Below, in pieces: positions 19,221-30,059 of a stretch of 64,000 nucleotides of DNA (within the stretch, counting starts at the first letter, position 1; each line of letters opens with the position of its first letter). Under the pieces are notes generated by a model. That model saw only the letters and a list, made by a program, of their open reading frames with translations, searched no databases and had not been told where the DNA came from. Source of the stretch: Lepidostoma basale (taxonomy: Eukaryota > Arthropoda > Insecta > Trichoptera > Lepidostomatidae); assembly GCA_022606425.2 (NCBI GenBank), contig JAHDVF020000164.1:248001-312000 (forward strand), read 5' to 3'. Position numbers and translations under genes: made by a program.

Positions 19221-19451
19221 ATTATTATTATTATTTTGTTGAATCGCTCTCTACATTATAACAGCATGAGCCAAATCGATGTAAAGGGTATTATAGCTAT
19301 CAAAGTGATTCTCGTGACATGTGATAGATAGCTAATCTATCGCCATTTTATTGTCACGTGAATTTTACACCAGACCAAAGACAGTGCGACAATCACACTG
19401 CCTTCGCCGGAAATCGAACCCAGAACCTTCGGGGTGGCAGTCAATGCACTT
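19221..19451 (-). mobile_element. tRNA-derived SINE, copy lacking the first part of the head
   Basis: The minus-strand order is a B-box region (gggttcgatttccggcgaag), body (gtgtgattgtcgcactgtct), tail region (catcgatttggctcatgctg) and (AAT)n at 19221. The 5' truncation lies inside the tRNA-like head, just after the A box. Confidence 0.78.
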
Positions 19452-19710
19452 CCTCTCTGTCCATCAGTCAGTGTCCAGGCTTCCAAAGCTTCCAAGACGT
19501 GAAGATTCCACTTGCTTATTCAATGTGGAATTGACTATGATTATAATACAAAAGTATTATAATTTGATTAAAATGTTGTTCCATCTAATCAAATAAAGAT
19601 AAGATGCATTCGTAATTTGTAATTCTAAATTTGTAGTTAAATCAATTCAAATAATAGAAAAACGGACTATTCATAACGAAATCAGTTTCTTTTATCGATA
19701 CATGATTTTT

Positions 19711-20363
19711 AAACTAAACTAAACTAAACTAACCATCACGCCGTCTCCCGGTAGGCAGAAAGAATGGACTGTCACACTTTTACTGATGCGGCACTCCATC
19801 CTTCTCTTTTCGCTCCGCGGAAGACGCGGTGTGATGGGTTGCGAACCTCATCGCCACCAATAGGCATCTCCCGCGCACACTTCGATCGATAACACTCACC
19901 CACTTCCAACACCCACAAAATAAATCCAAAAACAAATAGTATAAAATACAATGATATAAAATAAAATAACAAAAAAAAATTAACACAAAATGTTCTTTTT
20001 AGATGGTGCACATATTGTCTATTTAATTTATGTTCCACGAATCCACCATTTTTTAACTGAGCACATAATGTAATAAGACAAAATGTTTCTCTCGATGTTG
20101 CACATGTTGACATGGACGATCCGGACTTTTGTGTTTATTTAATTTATGTTACACGTATTCACCGTTTTTTTAAATTAGCTGTAATTAGGCACGCTACCAG
20201 CAAAGACTTTAAAATAATATTGAAGAAATTATTCAAATTGTCATTGGAACAAATGAAAATTTTATTTTTACACCTGTCAAAATTCTTTATAAAAACGATA
20301 AAACTAATACAATTTTAACAGCAAAACAGTACAAACGTATTACGTGTCACAATTAACTATTAC
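19711..20363 (-). mobile_element. T element, near full length with internal duplication
   Basis: The plus strand starts with an unusual (TAAAC)n tail, then the RTE-B end, the conserved body (cgcggaagacgcggtgtgat) and the 5' body (gaagaaattattcaaattgt, tacgtgtcacaattaactat). The block atgttgcacatgttgacatg / atggtgcacatattgtctat occurs twice (19995 and 20095), a partial tandem duplication also seen at 60440-60560. The last 30 bp of the 5' end are missing compared with 49293-49898. Confidence 0.85.
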
Positions 20364-20688
20364 ATGATTTTTAATAAGGAATACTCGAATTCAACTACGC
20401 CATAGAAAGTTAACAGGAAAAGAACTCGAGATAAAACTTGAAATCTGTTTTGGGCAAAAACTCGCTAAATTCACGATGCATAATACACTCATTGGCCATG
20501 CGGGAAACTTTTTTGCAATGCCTTAACTTTGTCGTTACTAAACTTTGGCATATTGAACAAAACGGCGAAGTGGGACGGCCGTTTCCAGAGCGCGGTGTAA
20601 ATGCAGCAAACTTTGTCGCCGTAACAGTGTACACGTATGTGTACAGTCAGATACAAACAGCGGGATTCTCATCCCATGGCAATTTTAT
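20364..20688. other. Unassigned sequence
   Basis: Two overlapping opposite-strand open frames (84 and 74 codons near 20410-20692) have no recognisable domain and I do not support them as genes. Confidence 0.35.
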
Positions 20689-20692
20689 TTAA

Positions 20693-21455
20693 CCGTCGCG
20701 TTGCCATGTGGTCAATTGAGTTTCCACTGCCAATTTAAAGTTGATTTTCTTAAAACCTATGGATCCTAATATTATAAAAAAAATTGTAATCCTCCATTGA
20801 AGTGTTCTCAATATTTCGTAATAAAAAAAAAAGCAAAAAATTACTTCCTTCATCCCAAAAAAAAATATTTTCTAAGACTGCCCTCACCTTCATTCGTGTT
20901 AAGGTAGAATTTGTTTTGCTAATATTTACAACTTTATCAAAAGTGACAAATACTTACTCGCTGTTTTGAACGTATTATAAATTATATCTTTGGCCTTTTC
21001 AATAGGTACGTAATAATACCGACTGTGGATGGAAACGCAGCACGCAACTTAATAATATCAGAACTGTGAAAATATTAACACTTTACCAAAAGGGACAAAT
21101 ATCTTGTTGTCTTGAACGTACTATACATTTTGCCTAGGTGCCTTTATCATACGTAAAATCTCGGAAAGTCTCGCCCCGCCGGCCGCGGGCCGCGAGACAA
21201 GTTTATACTTGGTGTCCAGTTGCTCGTATGCTGTGACGCATTCCATATCAGAAATCGCATGGTTCCAGAAAATAATTAATAATGATATGTTTTTCAAATA
21301 ATCCATGTATTTTATAGATATCGATCTATTCCTAAAGAAATGAAATTAAATTTTGATTCATCGAGTCATATGCTTGATATTTAGATAAAGTTAGCGGTAA
21401 ACTGAATTTACCACATGGGAGCGAGCGTTTTGTTTTGAACACGGTACGTTAAGGG
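20693..21455 (-). mobile_element. piggyBac-type MITE, second copy, inverted
   Basis: It is flanked by TTAA at 20689-20692 and 21456-21459. It is 763 bp, the same length as the copy at 7001-7763, and in the opposite orientation; the ends and most of the interior match, with a diverged GC-rich patch near 21165-21225. No transposase is present. Confidence 0.8.
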
Positions 21456-21479
21456 TTAAAAAAAAATAATAATAGGAAT

Positions 21480-21572
21480 GTAATCAGATAATCCATTGTA
21501 ATTGCCGATACACTATGATACCTCAACACTATTGAATGTTTTTATTTTGAAACATTTTCATTGTAAAAAACT
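21480..21572. repeat. H1 outer end, solo
   Basis: tccattgtaattgccgatac and actatgatacctcaacacta match the outer end of H1 units at 10280 and 18440. The ribozyme half is missing. Confidence 0.5.
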
Positions 21573-22130
21573 AACTAACTAACCATCACATCATTTCCCC
21601 GTAGGGGTAGGCAGAGAGGATGGATCGCCACAATGCTCTGTCCTGGCAATTCTCTCGAGCTTCCTCTATATTCATACATCGTACCATGCACGCACGTCGA
21701 TTATTCCGACTTCGAATGGGGCCGCCTTTTTATAATTGATTAATTTGGTCATGCCATGTTTTTTTCGGTCGTCCTCGGCTTATTTTTCCACTCTCGCTGC
21801 TTGTGTATATCTTTTTAAGCATTCTACTCTCATCCATTCGTTCCATATATCTAAACCATCTCAGGGATCCTTTTTTAATTTTATCCATGATGCAGTACAT
21901 CTGCCTTACATTTATTTCTTATTTCATCGATTGGTATTCTATCATACAACGTTTTCCCGCACATTATTCTTAGTGATCTCATTTCTATGGCGTTTATCCT
22001 GCTTTCATCCTTCTTTTACCAGCTCCAAGCTTCACTTCAATACATGAGGGTTGGCACTAGAACTCCATTGTGTACTGCCATTTCTATTTGTAGTAATGAC
22101 TTTGAGTGCGCTAATTTATTTTATTCCCTG
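21573..22130 (-). mobile_element. RTE-C LINE, degenerate copy
   Basis: On the minus strand it matches 30965-31570: the 3' end with a (GTTA)n tail (aactaactaactaacc), the C-terminal region with broken frames, and MAVHNGVLVPTLMY-like and SWxKKDESRINAIEMRSLRIMC-like segments near 21950-22080. It breaks off at about 22130 after gcgctaatttattttattcc. No intact frame. Confidence 0.75.
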
Positions 22131-22199
22131 CATCAACCCTTCTTTCTATGTCTTCCTCCATTGTACATACCATTGTACAATTTCATTACTCCTACATAC

Positions 22200-22400
22200 T
22201 ACAAAAATTATTAATTATTTTCATGAGATTGTTAATACGCATGTTTTGCGAACCTATATTTGTGTCATAAGATGTTTCAAATAACTGACATTGCCAACAT
22301 AGGTTTGTGAAACAGCTGTCGCGACAAGCTTGTCGAAAATTAAATAATAAATTGTGACACCTGGAAGTGTATATTTATAATAGTGCATTGAATCGATTTT
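22200..22400. repeat. H1 foldback pair, decayed
   Basis: Inverted arms carry tgttttgcgaacctatattt and acataggtttgtgaaacagc, with cgcgacaagctt following. The plus core reads CUGACAU ... GAAAC, so it is damaged. Confidence 0.55.
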
Positions 22401-22805
22401 TTTAATTTTATTTCTACGAAGAAGAAGAAAAAACGCTATTTTGCATTTTTATAAAGTTTTGAAACAAGAATGATTAACCTTTTTTACATATAATAATTTT
22501 ATTGAAATGAGCGGAATATTAAAAAAAAAACAATAAAAGTGAAATATTATTTTTTAAAGATATATTTTTTTTTAAGATTAACCCTATGTATTCTAATTAG
22601 TCTATATTGTGATTGCTTTATCATAAAGTGGAGAAGATTTTATTTTTTATGAAAATCATTTTTGATTATATTTTTGAGAACCAAAACGCTAAAATCGGTT
22701 CTCCATTTTCATGAATAAAAAAATCGTATCCTCAGAATTCCATCGATACCAGCAATACCAATGATTGAGATTGCCTTGTTTGACTGCATGTCAGCAGTCG
22801 ATTTA
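22401..22805. other. Unassigned AT-rich sequence
   Basis: No feature was recognised. Confidence 0.35.
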
Positions 22806-22807
22806 TC

Positions 22808-23014
22808 TTTTTTTTTCTTGTATACAACAGGTCGTTTGAACCCAATTACTGTATACAATTTATTTTAGCTATTGGTAGCCAATCTATCGCCATTTTATTG
22901 CCACGTGAATTCTACACCAAACCAAAAACAGTATGACAATCACACTGTCGTCGCCGAGAATCGAACCCGGGACTTTCGGAATGGAAGTCAGAGCTCTTAC
23001 CACTCTACCACGAA
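22808..23014 (-). mobile_element. tRNA-derived SINE, variant tail
   Basis: The minus strand has an A box region (tggtagagtggtaagagctc), a B box (gggttcgattctcggcgacg), the SINE body, and a 3' end of a different type (acagtaattgggttcaaacg then a poly-A-like run) instead of (AAT)n. The same alternative tail is seen at 46838-47063, so two tail variants of one SINE exist here. Confidence 0.8.
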
Positions 23015-23695
23015 TAGGGATGAATCTTAAAAGCGGCATATCTTTTATATTTATATTTGCATTATTATAGAAGTTAGGCCGATTTTGTGTCGTGTCCAAG
23101 AGCAAGGGGGTGTTTCTATAATTTAGTAACACCTCACTTAGTAGTATCTTCCCTGCTCTGGGCTAGTACAATTCTCAACAAAATAATAATTAAAAATATT
23201 TTAACCAAATAATATAGTCATTTTACATCTTATAAATACGAGTATTTGTGTTTTAAAATTGATACTTTTAAATATTCGCGTAAATCTATATTTTTCTGGA
23301 GCCAACTGTACACATGAGCACACGTGTTTCGTGTTTGTGAATTCGCGAGATAAGATTGTATTCCGCCGATACGCCGCGACGCTCCCTTTTAAGCGACGTC
23401 GGCGTCGCGTCGGCCCGATAGTCGCTTTCAGTTTGGTTCGGGCTCTATCTATTCCAAAAGCGTATGTTTTCAGAGTTTGTTTGATACATTTATTTACGTA
23501 AAACGCTTTAACGCCTGTTGTATACTCGTATATGCAGATAAATCACACTTTTCACCTGGTGCAAATATAATTTTATATGTTTTTAATTATTATTTATATT
23601 AAATTGTATCGAAAATTTCTTCATGGTTTGAGTAAAAATTAAGGGGAGATTTATGGAAAAAAAAAGATTTTTTATGTTCTTTTTAAAACTAACTA
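23015..23695. other. Unassigned sequence with a GC-rich patch
   Basis: At 23330-23430 the sequence is GC-rich with partly palindromic words (cgacgtcggcgtcgcgtcgg). It has an open frame of 80 codons without recognisable domain. It may be a regulatory or structured patch, but nothing specific can be supported. Confidence 0.35.
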
Positions 23696-23862
23696 AATAA
23701 CTAGCTAACCATCTCACCGTCTCCCCGAAGGGGTAGGCAGAAAGAAAGGACTGCCACACTTTTCTTAACTGACATATTTTTCTCGCTTCCTCAACATTCA
23801 TACATCGTGTCATGCTCGCGCGTCGATTTCTCTGACTCCTCACATGGCCGACATTCAATATT
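23696..23862 (-). mobile_element. RTE-B 3' fragment
   Basis: The minus strand reads MNVGHVRSQRNRRASMTRCM, NVEEARKICQLRKVWQSFLS, AYPFGETVRW (stop replaced by CGA-like codon so the frame runs on). The (GTTA)-type tail is scrambled (aactaactaaataactagc). Confidence 0.82.
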
Positions 23863-24250
23863 TGATCGTTGTGTTTTGATCTATATGAAAAATATTTGAT
23901 TTATTTGTTCTTTTTATTATACTCGTATATTAAATATCAAGTAATGTTTATCTCTGGATTTGATATATTGTTTAGTATTATATATTGTAATGATTATATT
24001 ATGCTTATCCCATTCACTATAAACACAAGGTTTTAATACTGTTCCGTAATTGTGAATTAAAACAAACATATTTTCACTTTTATCAAATTTCAAATTCACG
24101 TCTTTGAAATTTAATGACATTCTAATTGCTTTTTTAAGTTTAACAATATGAGTATAAATAAATCGGATTCATTATCGTCGCAATATGTCTGTTGATGTCA
24201 GCAACGTTATCAAATCAGTAAAAATAAAATATTATACACACACACACGTA
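23863..24250. other. Unassigned AT-rich sequence
   Basis: No feature was recognised apart from a short (AC)n run at 24236-24246. Confidence 0.35.
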
Positions 24251-24254
24251 TATA

Positions 24255-24475
24255 TACGAGAAGTGGGATGTCCAATTCTACGAAATTCTGTACGTGATGT
24301 CACTTCCAGGACTCGTCTTCCTCATCAGCTGACGGTTTACCGACAAATATTCGCAGCCCATCGCCACTTCAATCCGCCTATCCTCAGAGCCACCTCGGTC
24401 ACCTGAATTTTTTTATCGAATAAATTAATATCTTATGGCTCTTTCCATGTTGCGTTGGTCAATTTGGAACTTAAC
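24255..24475 (-). mobile_element. LINE 'E' relic
   Basis: It matches 33150-33430 on the same strand: gtgggatgtccaattctacg, attctgtacgtgatgtcact, catcgccacttcaatccgcc, cctcagagccacctcggtca. On the minus strand a diverged LINE C-terminus would be expected; frames are broken. Confidence 0.6.
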
Positions 24476-24479
24476 TCGG

Positions 24480-25080
24480 TACAGCAGATCCCTTACCAGC
24501 GTCCGTTATCAAATTCGATGGTCGAAATTCACTTACAAACAATTCAAAAGAAACACGTAAATGTGAGTTTCGTTTGCAAATACTGCGGAAGACATTAAGA
24601 ACATCAAAGTTTAATCTGAAACCGAGTTCGTTAGCGAACAGCCAACGGCCTCGTTTATTTTTATTGCGATAATTTCGTCTGCAAACAGGATGCTCCCTAA
24701 TTACTGAGCGACAATAAAAGGTGTTCCGATCTTTATAAAGAAGCATTTCGTGGTTTCGAAATTTACACTGGAGTCTATTCAACTAACGTTACACCCTTTT
24801 TATCTTTGTTTTAGAATTCATTATGAATTGAGTATACTAAGATGTAATTCGAATACCGCTTAGCAAATGATTGTAACAATAACAACATTATTATTTTCAG
24901 GCTACTTCCCGGTGTGGGATTTGGCCTCCTCCAAAACAGTATTCTACTGGCTTCTGTCCCTAGACAACTCTCTTCTTTATATCTCTTCACTTAAATAATG
25001 TTACCTATCCTTAAATATACCAAATTAAGCATCATTATACAAGCATACGATTGTTATTTTTATAACTGAATTTCAACAAC
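24480..25080. other. Unassigned sequence
   Basis: A minus-strand open frame of 103 codons (24471-24782) shows no recognisable domain. I could not support it as a gene. Confidence 0.35.
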
Positions 25081-25082
25081 AT

Positions 25083-25405
25083 TTTTTGAATGTATACAAA
25101 TACTTGTAGATGACAAATACTGGATTTTACACATAACGGGTTAATAATTAAGAATTAATTGTACCTCAATAGAGACGAAGATGTAAATTATTTGGAAACA
25201 GAATATGGTGGTCGAGGCGTTTACAGGACTTATGACCTGTTATTGGTTGAGTTAAGCGATCGCTTTATACAATACAACATTCCCTATTCCGCCCTTCTTA
25301 CGAACACCACGTCTGACAATTATTTTTACAATGTTGAGAAACATTTCACATATTTTAGTTCAATATACACTAGCGCCATCTTTTTTTTTTTTTTTATATT
25401 ATTAT
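25083..25405 (-). repeat. Interspersed repeat X, copy 3, rearranged
   Basis: It begins with a plus-oriented X start word (gaatgtatacaaatacttgt) and then runs as an inverted X body (ctcaatagagacgaagatgt, tttacaggacttatgacctg, cattccctattccgccctt). Plus and minus X pieces thus join at about 25158. Confidence 0.65.
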
Positions 25406-25439
25406 TATACGATTTTATTTTGGGAGTATCGTGAGAGGA

Positions 25440-25863
25440 CTCTCATTACTGATACCCCACTATTTATGACATGACTTTTTAATACATTATTATAAACAGG
25501 AAATATACTTATTGTAAAAAATTATACATAGAATTACTTAAAACTAACTAAACTAAATAATCGAGCAAATACAAATTACGGCAAGTCAAAATTAAAATTA
25601 AATTTAAGTTTTTTAAAGTTAAATATAAATTACTATGATAATACATCTATAATATTTACTACACAGATAATAAATGGAGAGTGAAATGAAGAAATATATA
25701 AATTCTCGGCTTGAAACAGAAAATCAGGGAGAGTTTTGAAAATATCACGAAATAATTTATACAAAGAAAAGATAGAATATGAGTTAGAAAATTAATATAA
25801 TTTTAAATAAATTGCGGTAACATAAGAGTATTCCAAAGTAAACAGTTTAATCACTTTATTAAG
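25440..25863. other. Probable 3' flank/UTR of the CR1-type LINE
   Basis: AT-rich, noncoding. It follows the stop of the minus-strand LINE at 25864; the LINE's exact 3' end could not be placed. Confidence 0.35.
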
Positions 25864-27535
25864 TTAAAAATCATTATTTTCTAAGATCTGGTTAAGGAAA
25901 TATAATTTAAGTGGATTATTTTTTGTTTCATCTTTAAGGTGTTCCGGAAGTCTATTAAGTGCAGAAAAAGCTATGAATTTAAGTGATTTTATTCCGTATT
26001 TAGTAGTGGATACTTTGGGGATATACAGGTTGTTTGCTTGTCTAGTGTTATGGTCATGTATGCCATTGTTGAGATTAAAGGTTGTATTAAAATGTAATGA
26101 TTTTTGAATCAATTGCTTGATTGTACAAGTTATTTCGTATAGCGGCAGTATTTTTATTGGAAGGATTTTTGTTTTTTTGTAGATATCTTTAGTGGGGGTG
26201 TCAACTGGGAGTTTAAGTATGTTTTTTATTGCCCTGTTCTGTAGTACCTGTAGTTGGTTGATATATTTTTTTGTTGTAAAACCCCAGATACAGGACAGGT
26301 ATGATAGGTGCGAGTGCACGAATGCATAGTAGATAGAAAGCAGAGTATTGGTTTTTATCAATTTTTGGAATCTATAGAGAATACCTATTACTGGAGTTAT
26401 TTTGTTAATAATTTTTTCTATGTGCATATTCCAATTTAGTTTGTCATCGATTATTAATCCCAGATATTTCGTAGAGTTTTGTTTATGTAATAGGTGACCA
26501 TTTAATTGTATGCTTATATCATAGTGAGGTCTGTTATTAAAAAGTAGGTAGTGCGTTTTTTTTTCATTAACTGTTAGTTTGTTCAGTCTCAGCCACTCCG
26601 CGAGTTCCACAAGATCCGATTGAATATTCTTTTCTAATTGCTTTAAATTTTCATGTTGATAGAAGATCACTGTGTCGTCTGCATAGAGTTGCAGTGTACC
26701 GTGTAGTTGTAGATCTGTTATGTCATTGATGTATATTAGAAAGAGCAGTGGGCCCAGGATAGATCCTTGGGGTACTCCACATGTAACCCTTTCAATGGTG
26801 CTCTGATAACTGTCTATTTCAACTATTTGTAACCTGTTTGTTAGGTAGCTTCTGAAGAGATCTAAGTATTTGTGCGTAACTCCAATATATTGAAGCTTTT
26901 CGAGCAATATCTTATGGTCCACAGTGTCAAACGCTTTCTTTAAATCGATAAAAATAGCAGATGTGTACTTTTTGCTGTCAATGTGATTTTGAAGTGAGGC
27001 TATTATGTCAAATGTTGCACTTTTGTGGTTGACTTTTTTGTAAAACCGTATTGGTTGGGTGAAAGAAATTTAATTTTATCAAGATAATTTGTTAGTCTGT
27101 TCTTCATGAGAGTTTCAAATATTTTTGATATGATTGGAAGAATAGAAATCGGGCGATAATTATTAACATGTTTTGTGGAATCGCCTTTATGAATTGGGAC
27201 TACTTTAGCTATTTTCAGTTTATTTGGAAAAATACCCGAGGAGATGGTTTTATTTATTAGTTTGACTAAATCATTCGCCAGTTCATCGCTGCAGGCCTTT
27301 AACATTTTGGGTGATATTTTGTCCACTCCTGAGGCAGCACGATTCTTTAAGTTCGATATTATGCGTTTTACTTCTGTTTCATTAGTATATGTCATGTAAA
27401 AAGATTGCAGAACAGATTTAGAGTTTGATATTGAATTAGAGTCAGTGGTCATTATTGGAATTTTCGATGCGAGATCATGACCAACTGAGGTGAAGTACGT
27501 ATTAAAAGCGTTTGCAATTAATAATTTATCTTAGA
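25864..27535 (-). mobile_element. CR1/Jockey-group LINE reverse transcriptase, frameshifted
   Basis: This is the largest coding relic of a non-RTE LINE. The minus strand, starting at about 27530 with LIANAFNTYFTSVGHDLA, gives RT block 1 (SGVDKISPKMLKACSDELAN), block 2 (YRPISILPIISKIFETLM, NQYGF), FIDLKKAFDTVDHKILL at about 26920-26965, GVPQGSILGPLLFLIYINDI at about 26740-26790, YADDTVIF near 26675, and KYLGLIIDDKLNWNMHIEKI. The reading frame changes near 27000-27050, between NQYGF and the FIDLKKAFD block. The C-terminus ends LKLYFLNQILENNDF-stop. The endonuclease is absent (5' truncated at about 27535). It lies in the presumed upstream neuroligin intron. Confidence 0.88.
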
Positions 27536-27590
27536 TGTAACATCTATTGAGATAATGATTAGATGTAACATCTATTGAGATAATGTAATT
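27533..27590. repeat. 28-bp tandem duplication
   Basis: ttagatgtaacatctattga gataatga is followed immediately by a second copy ending gataatgt. It lies exactly at the 5' truncation point of the CR1-type LINE, so it may be part of the insertion event. Confidence 0.8.
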
Positions 27591-27754
27591 TCAACAAGCT
27601 ATTTCAGTATCGTTTTTGAATTATTTATTAACATTTATAAAATAAAAAATAATTGATTCTCTTAAAGTATTTGTCTGTTTATTCTAATGCGTAACACTTT
27701 TTTTTAAATATATATATTTTTATAATGAAAGCATTTATTTCATTTTTGAACTAA

Positions 27755-28065
27755 ATAATGAAGGGATCATTAAGATGATTTGGACATGTGGAAAGAATGA
27801 ATGAAGAAAGAATGGTAAAAAAATTATATGTTAATAATGTAAATGGAACCAGAAATAGAGGAAGACCGAGGAAAACGTGGCATGATCAAATAAATCAAAT
27901 ATTGAATGTCGGCCATGCGAGGAGTCAGAATTATCGACTCGCGTGCATGACACGATGCATGAATGTTGAGGAAGCGAGAGAAATATGTCAGGAAAGAAAA
28001 GTGTGGCAGTCCATTCTTTCTGCCTACCCCTTCGAGGGGACGGACGGCGTGATGATTAGTTAGTT
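27755..28065 (+). mobile_element. RTE-B 3' fragment
   Basis: It starts inside GSLR(W)FGHVERMN and runs through MVKKLYVNNVNGTRNRGRPR, KTWHDQINQILNVGHARSQN, YRLACMTRCMNVEEAREICQ and ERKVWQSILSAYPFEGTDG (an insertion breaks the usual FGETA ending). The tail gattagttagttagtaag follows. Confidence 0.85.
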
Positions 28066-28069
28066 AGTA

Positions 28070-28810
28070 AGTTTTATATATTTTCATTATAATTTAAATA
28101 ACACTCTGGATTTCTCAATTTTTACATGTATGCATAATATATTTTGGTCGAGTAAGTTTGAAAGGAATTTACGTACTTAAATAAAATATTAAACGTACGC
28201 AAAAGCATATATTATTTTATGTGCTCAAAATTTGATTCAAAATATTTTACAAGACCGTAAACTAAAATTCACACTACATAAGGCGCCCCTGTTTTACGAT
28301 GACATGAAGCGAGAAAGGCAAACTTTGAACTGCAATTTTCACCTTTAAAAATAATTTATTTTGTCAACAGTTTGTAGCCGAGAGTTGCCGTTACCCGAGT
28401 TAAAATATTCTCGAAATTAAAGGTTACAGTTTTCTCACCGCGAATGTTAAAAACACTTCCTAAATTACCTCAGACAAAGTTGTCCCGAGAAAGTCTAACG
28501 AATGTAAATAAGCATTAATGAGGCATTCAAACCGAATGCGGAAGAATTTCCTAATAATATTATCGTTAGGGAATGTCTTGAACATTAAATAAATTAGTTT
28601 GAAACCTTGCCCTTTTGATCTTCGAAATGATTCTATGAAATTTGTAATGAAAGTGCTTATAGGGGGAAGGGTGCGTGCATTGGCCATGATACACTTCATC
28701 GAAGGAAACAAAGTTTTAACAAAGGACGTATTTTATTGTATTAAAAAGTTTTAACAACCCTATTGAGTAAAATGTAAGAAGTCAACAAATCATTTTAGCT
28801 TTATATTCAT
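28070..28810. other. Unassigned sequence
   Basis: The minus-strand frame of 83 codons at 28460-28711 (FPNDNIIRKFFRIRFECLIN) has no recognisable domain. No repeat of the window was seen. Confidence 0.35.
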
Positions 28811-28814
28811 CTTC

Positions 28815-29168
28815 TTCTTCTTCTTCAGCCTGTATTTTCCTCCTCTCGCATTTTCCATTCTCTTCTATCCTGAGCGATCCGCATCCAGGCACTTCCCGCA
28901 CTTCTCCGGACATCGTCGCGCCAACGCAACTGTGGGCGCCCAACTCCACGCTTTGCCGTCCTTGGCCACCAGCACAGCAGTTGCCTTGTCCACTTTTCAT
29001 CTGGATCGCGAGCGACATGTCCCGCACATCGCCACTTGAGGGTTGCGGCCATCTTGATAACATCGGAAACCTTTTTTCCTGACTCTTATGTCCTCATTTC
29101 TGAGTCTGTTCCGTGAATTGATACCCAACATGGCTCTCTCCATTGCTCTCTGAGTGACTCTTGGCTTG
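28815..29168 (-). mobile_element. LINE C-terminal fragment (RTE-like)
   Basis: The minus strand reads RVTQRAMERAMLGINSRNRL, RNEDIRVRK (frameshift) VSDVIKMAATLKWRCAGHVA, RDPDEKWTRQLLCWWP, GVGRPQLRWRDDVRRSAGSA, WMRIAQDRREWKMREE and ends in a GAAGAAGAAGAAG tail at 28808. It is the same family type as 17770-18180, better preserved. Confidence 0.85.
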
Positions 29169-29195
29169 TTTATTAATATATCATTGTTATATTAA

Positions 29196-29757
29196 AAAAC
29201 TAACTAACCATCACGCCGTCTCCCCGTAGGGGTAGGCAGAAAGAATAGAACGCCACACTGTTCTGTCATGACATACTTCTCTAGCTTCCTCTACATTCAT
29301 ACATCTTGTCATGTACGCACGTCGATTTCTCCGACTGCTCACGTGACCGACATTCAATATTTGATTGATTTGATCGTGCCACGTTTTCCTCGGCCTTCCT
29401 CTATTTCTAGCTCCGTTCACGCCATTTACATATACCTTCTTTACCATTCTGTCTTCACTCATTCTTTCCATGTGTCCAAACCATCTTAATGACCCTTTCC
29501 TTATTTTATTCATAATACTTTCATTTGCACCACATTCACTTCTTATACTTGCATTTGTCACTCTATCATATACAGATTTGTCACATTTTAGAGATCTCAT
29601 TTCTACTGCATTTATTCTACTTTCATCATTCTTTTGCCAGTTCCATGCTTCACTTCCATACATAAGGGTCGGCACAAGAACACCATTATGCACTGCCATC
29701 TTAGCTTTTTTGGATAGGTTTTTGTTTGCCATGACAACTTTAAGTGCACCATTTAAT
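29196..29757 (-). mobile_element. RTE-B LINE, 5'-truncated copy
   Basis: The minus strand reads GALKVVMANKNLSKKAKMAV, HNGVLVPTLMYGSEAWNWQK, then ESRINAVEMRSLKCDKSVYD (a short deletion around LRRMCGY), and the intact C-terminus to SAYPYGETA-stop at 29211. The tail is actaactaacc. The 5' truncation is next to the (AAT)n tail of the SINE at 29762. Confidence 0.88.
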
Positions 29758-29761
29758 CTTC

Positions 29762-30041
29762 ATTATTATTATTATTATTATTATTATTTTAATTATTATT
29801 ATTTTATTGATTCGCTCTTAACACCATGACAGCATGAGCCAAATCGATGTAAAGTGTATTATAGCTATCATAGTGATTCTCGTGACGTGTAATAGGTAGC
29901 TTATCTATCGCCTTTTTATTGTCACGTGAATTCTACACCAGACCAAAGACAATACGACAATCACACTGCCCTCGCCGGGAATCGAACCCGGAACCTTCGG
30001 GGTGGCAGTCAATGCACTTACCACTCGGCCACCAAGGTCGT
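29762..30041 (-). mobile_element. tRNA-derived SINE, full-length copy
   Basis: Read on the minus strand it begins acgaccttggtggccgagtg (A box TGGCCGAGTGG) and has B box GGTTCGATTCC at about 29976-29986. The body gtgtgattgtcgtattgtct and catcgatttggctcatgctg follow, and it ends in an (AAT)n tail that abuts the RTE-B truncation. The head fits a tRNA-derived pol III promoter. It is about 280 bp with no coding capacity. Confidence 0.88.
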
Positions 30042-30059
30042 CTATATATCGAACAATGC

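Noticed and set aside
22951..23014. tRNA gene
   Set aside because: Same SINE head with degenerate stems; no acceptor stem pairing.
24471..24782. 103-codon minus-strand open frame
   Set aside because: No recognisable domain, no codon-use signal that I can judge by eye, and no neighbouring exon.
29940..30041. tRNA gene
   Set aside because: A and B boxes are present, but the head does not close an acceptor stem and it continues into a SINE body with an (AAT)n tail; the same unit recurs at other sites.
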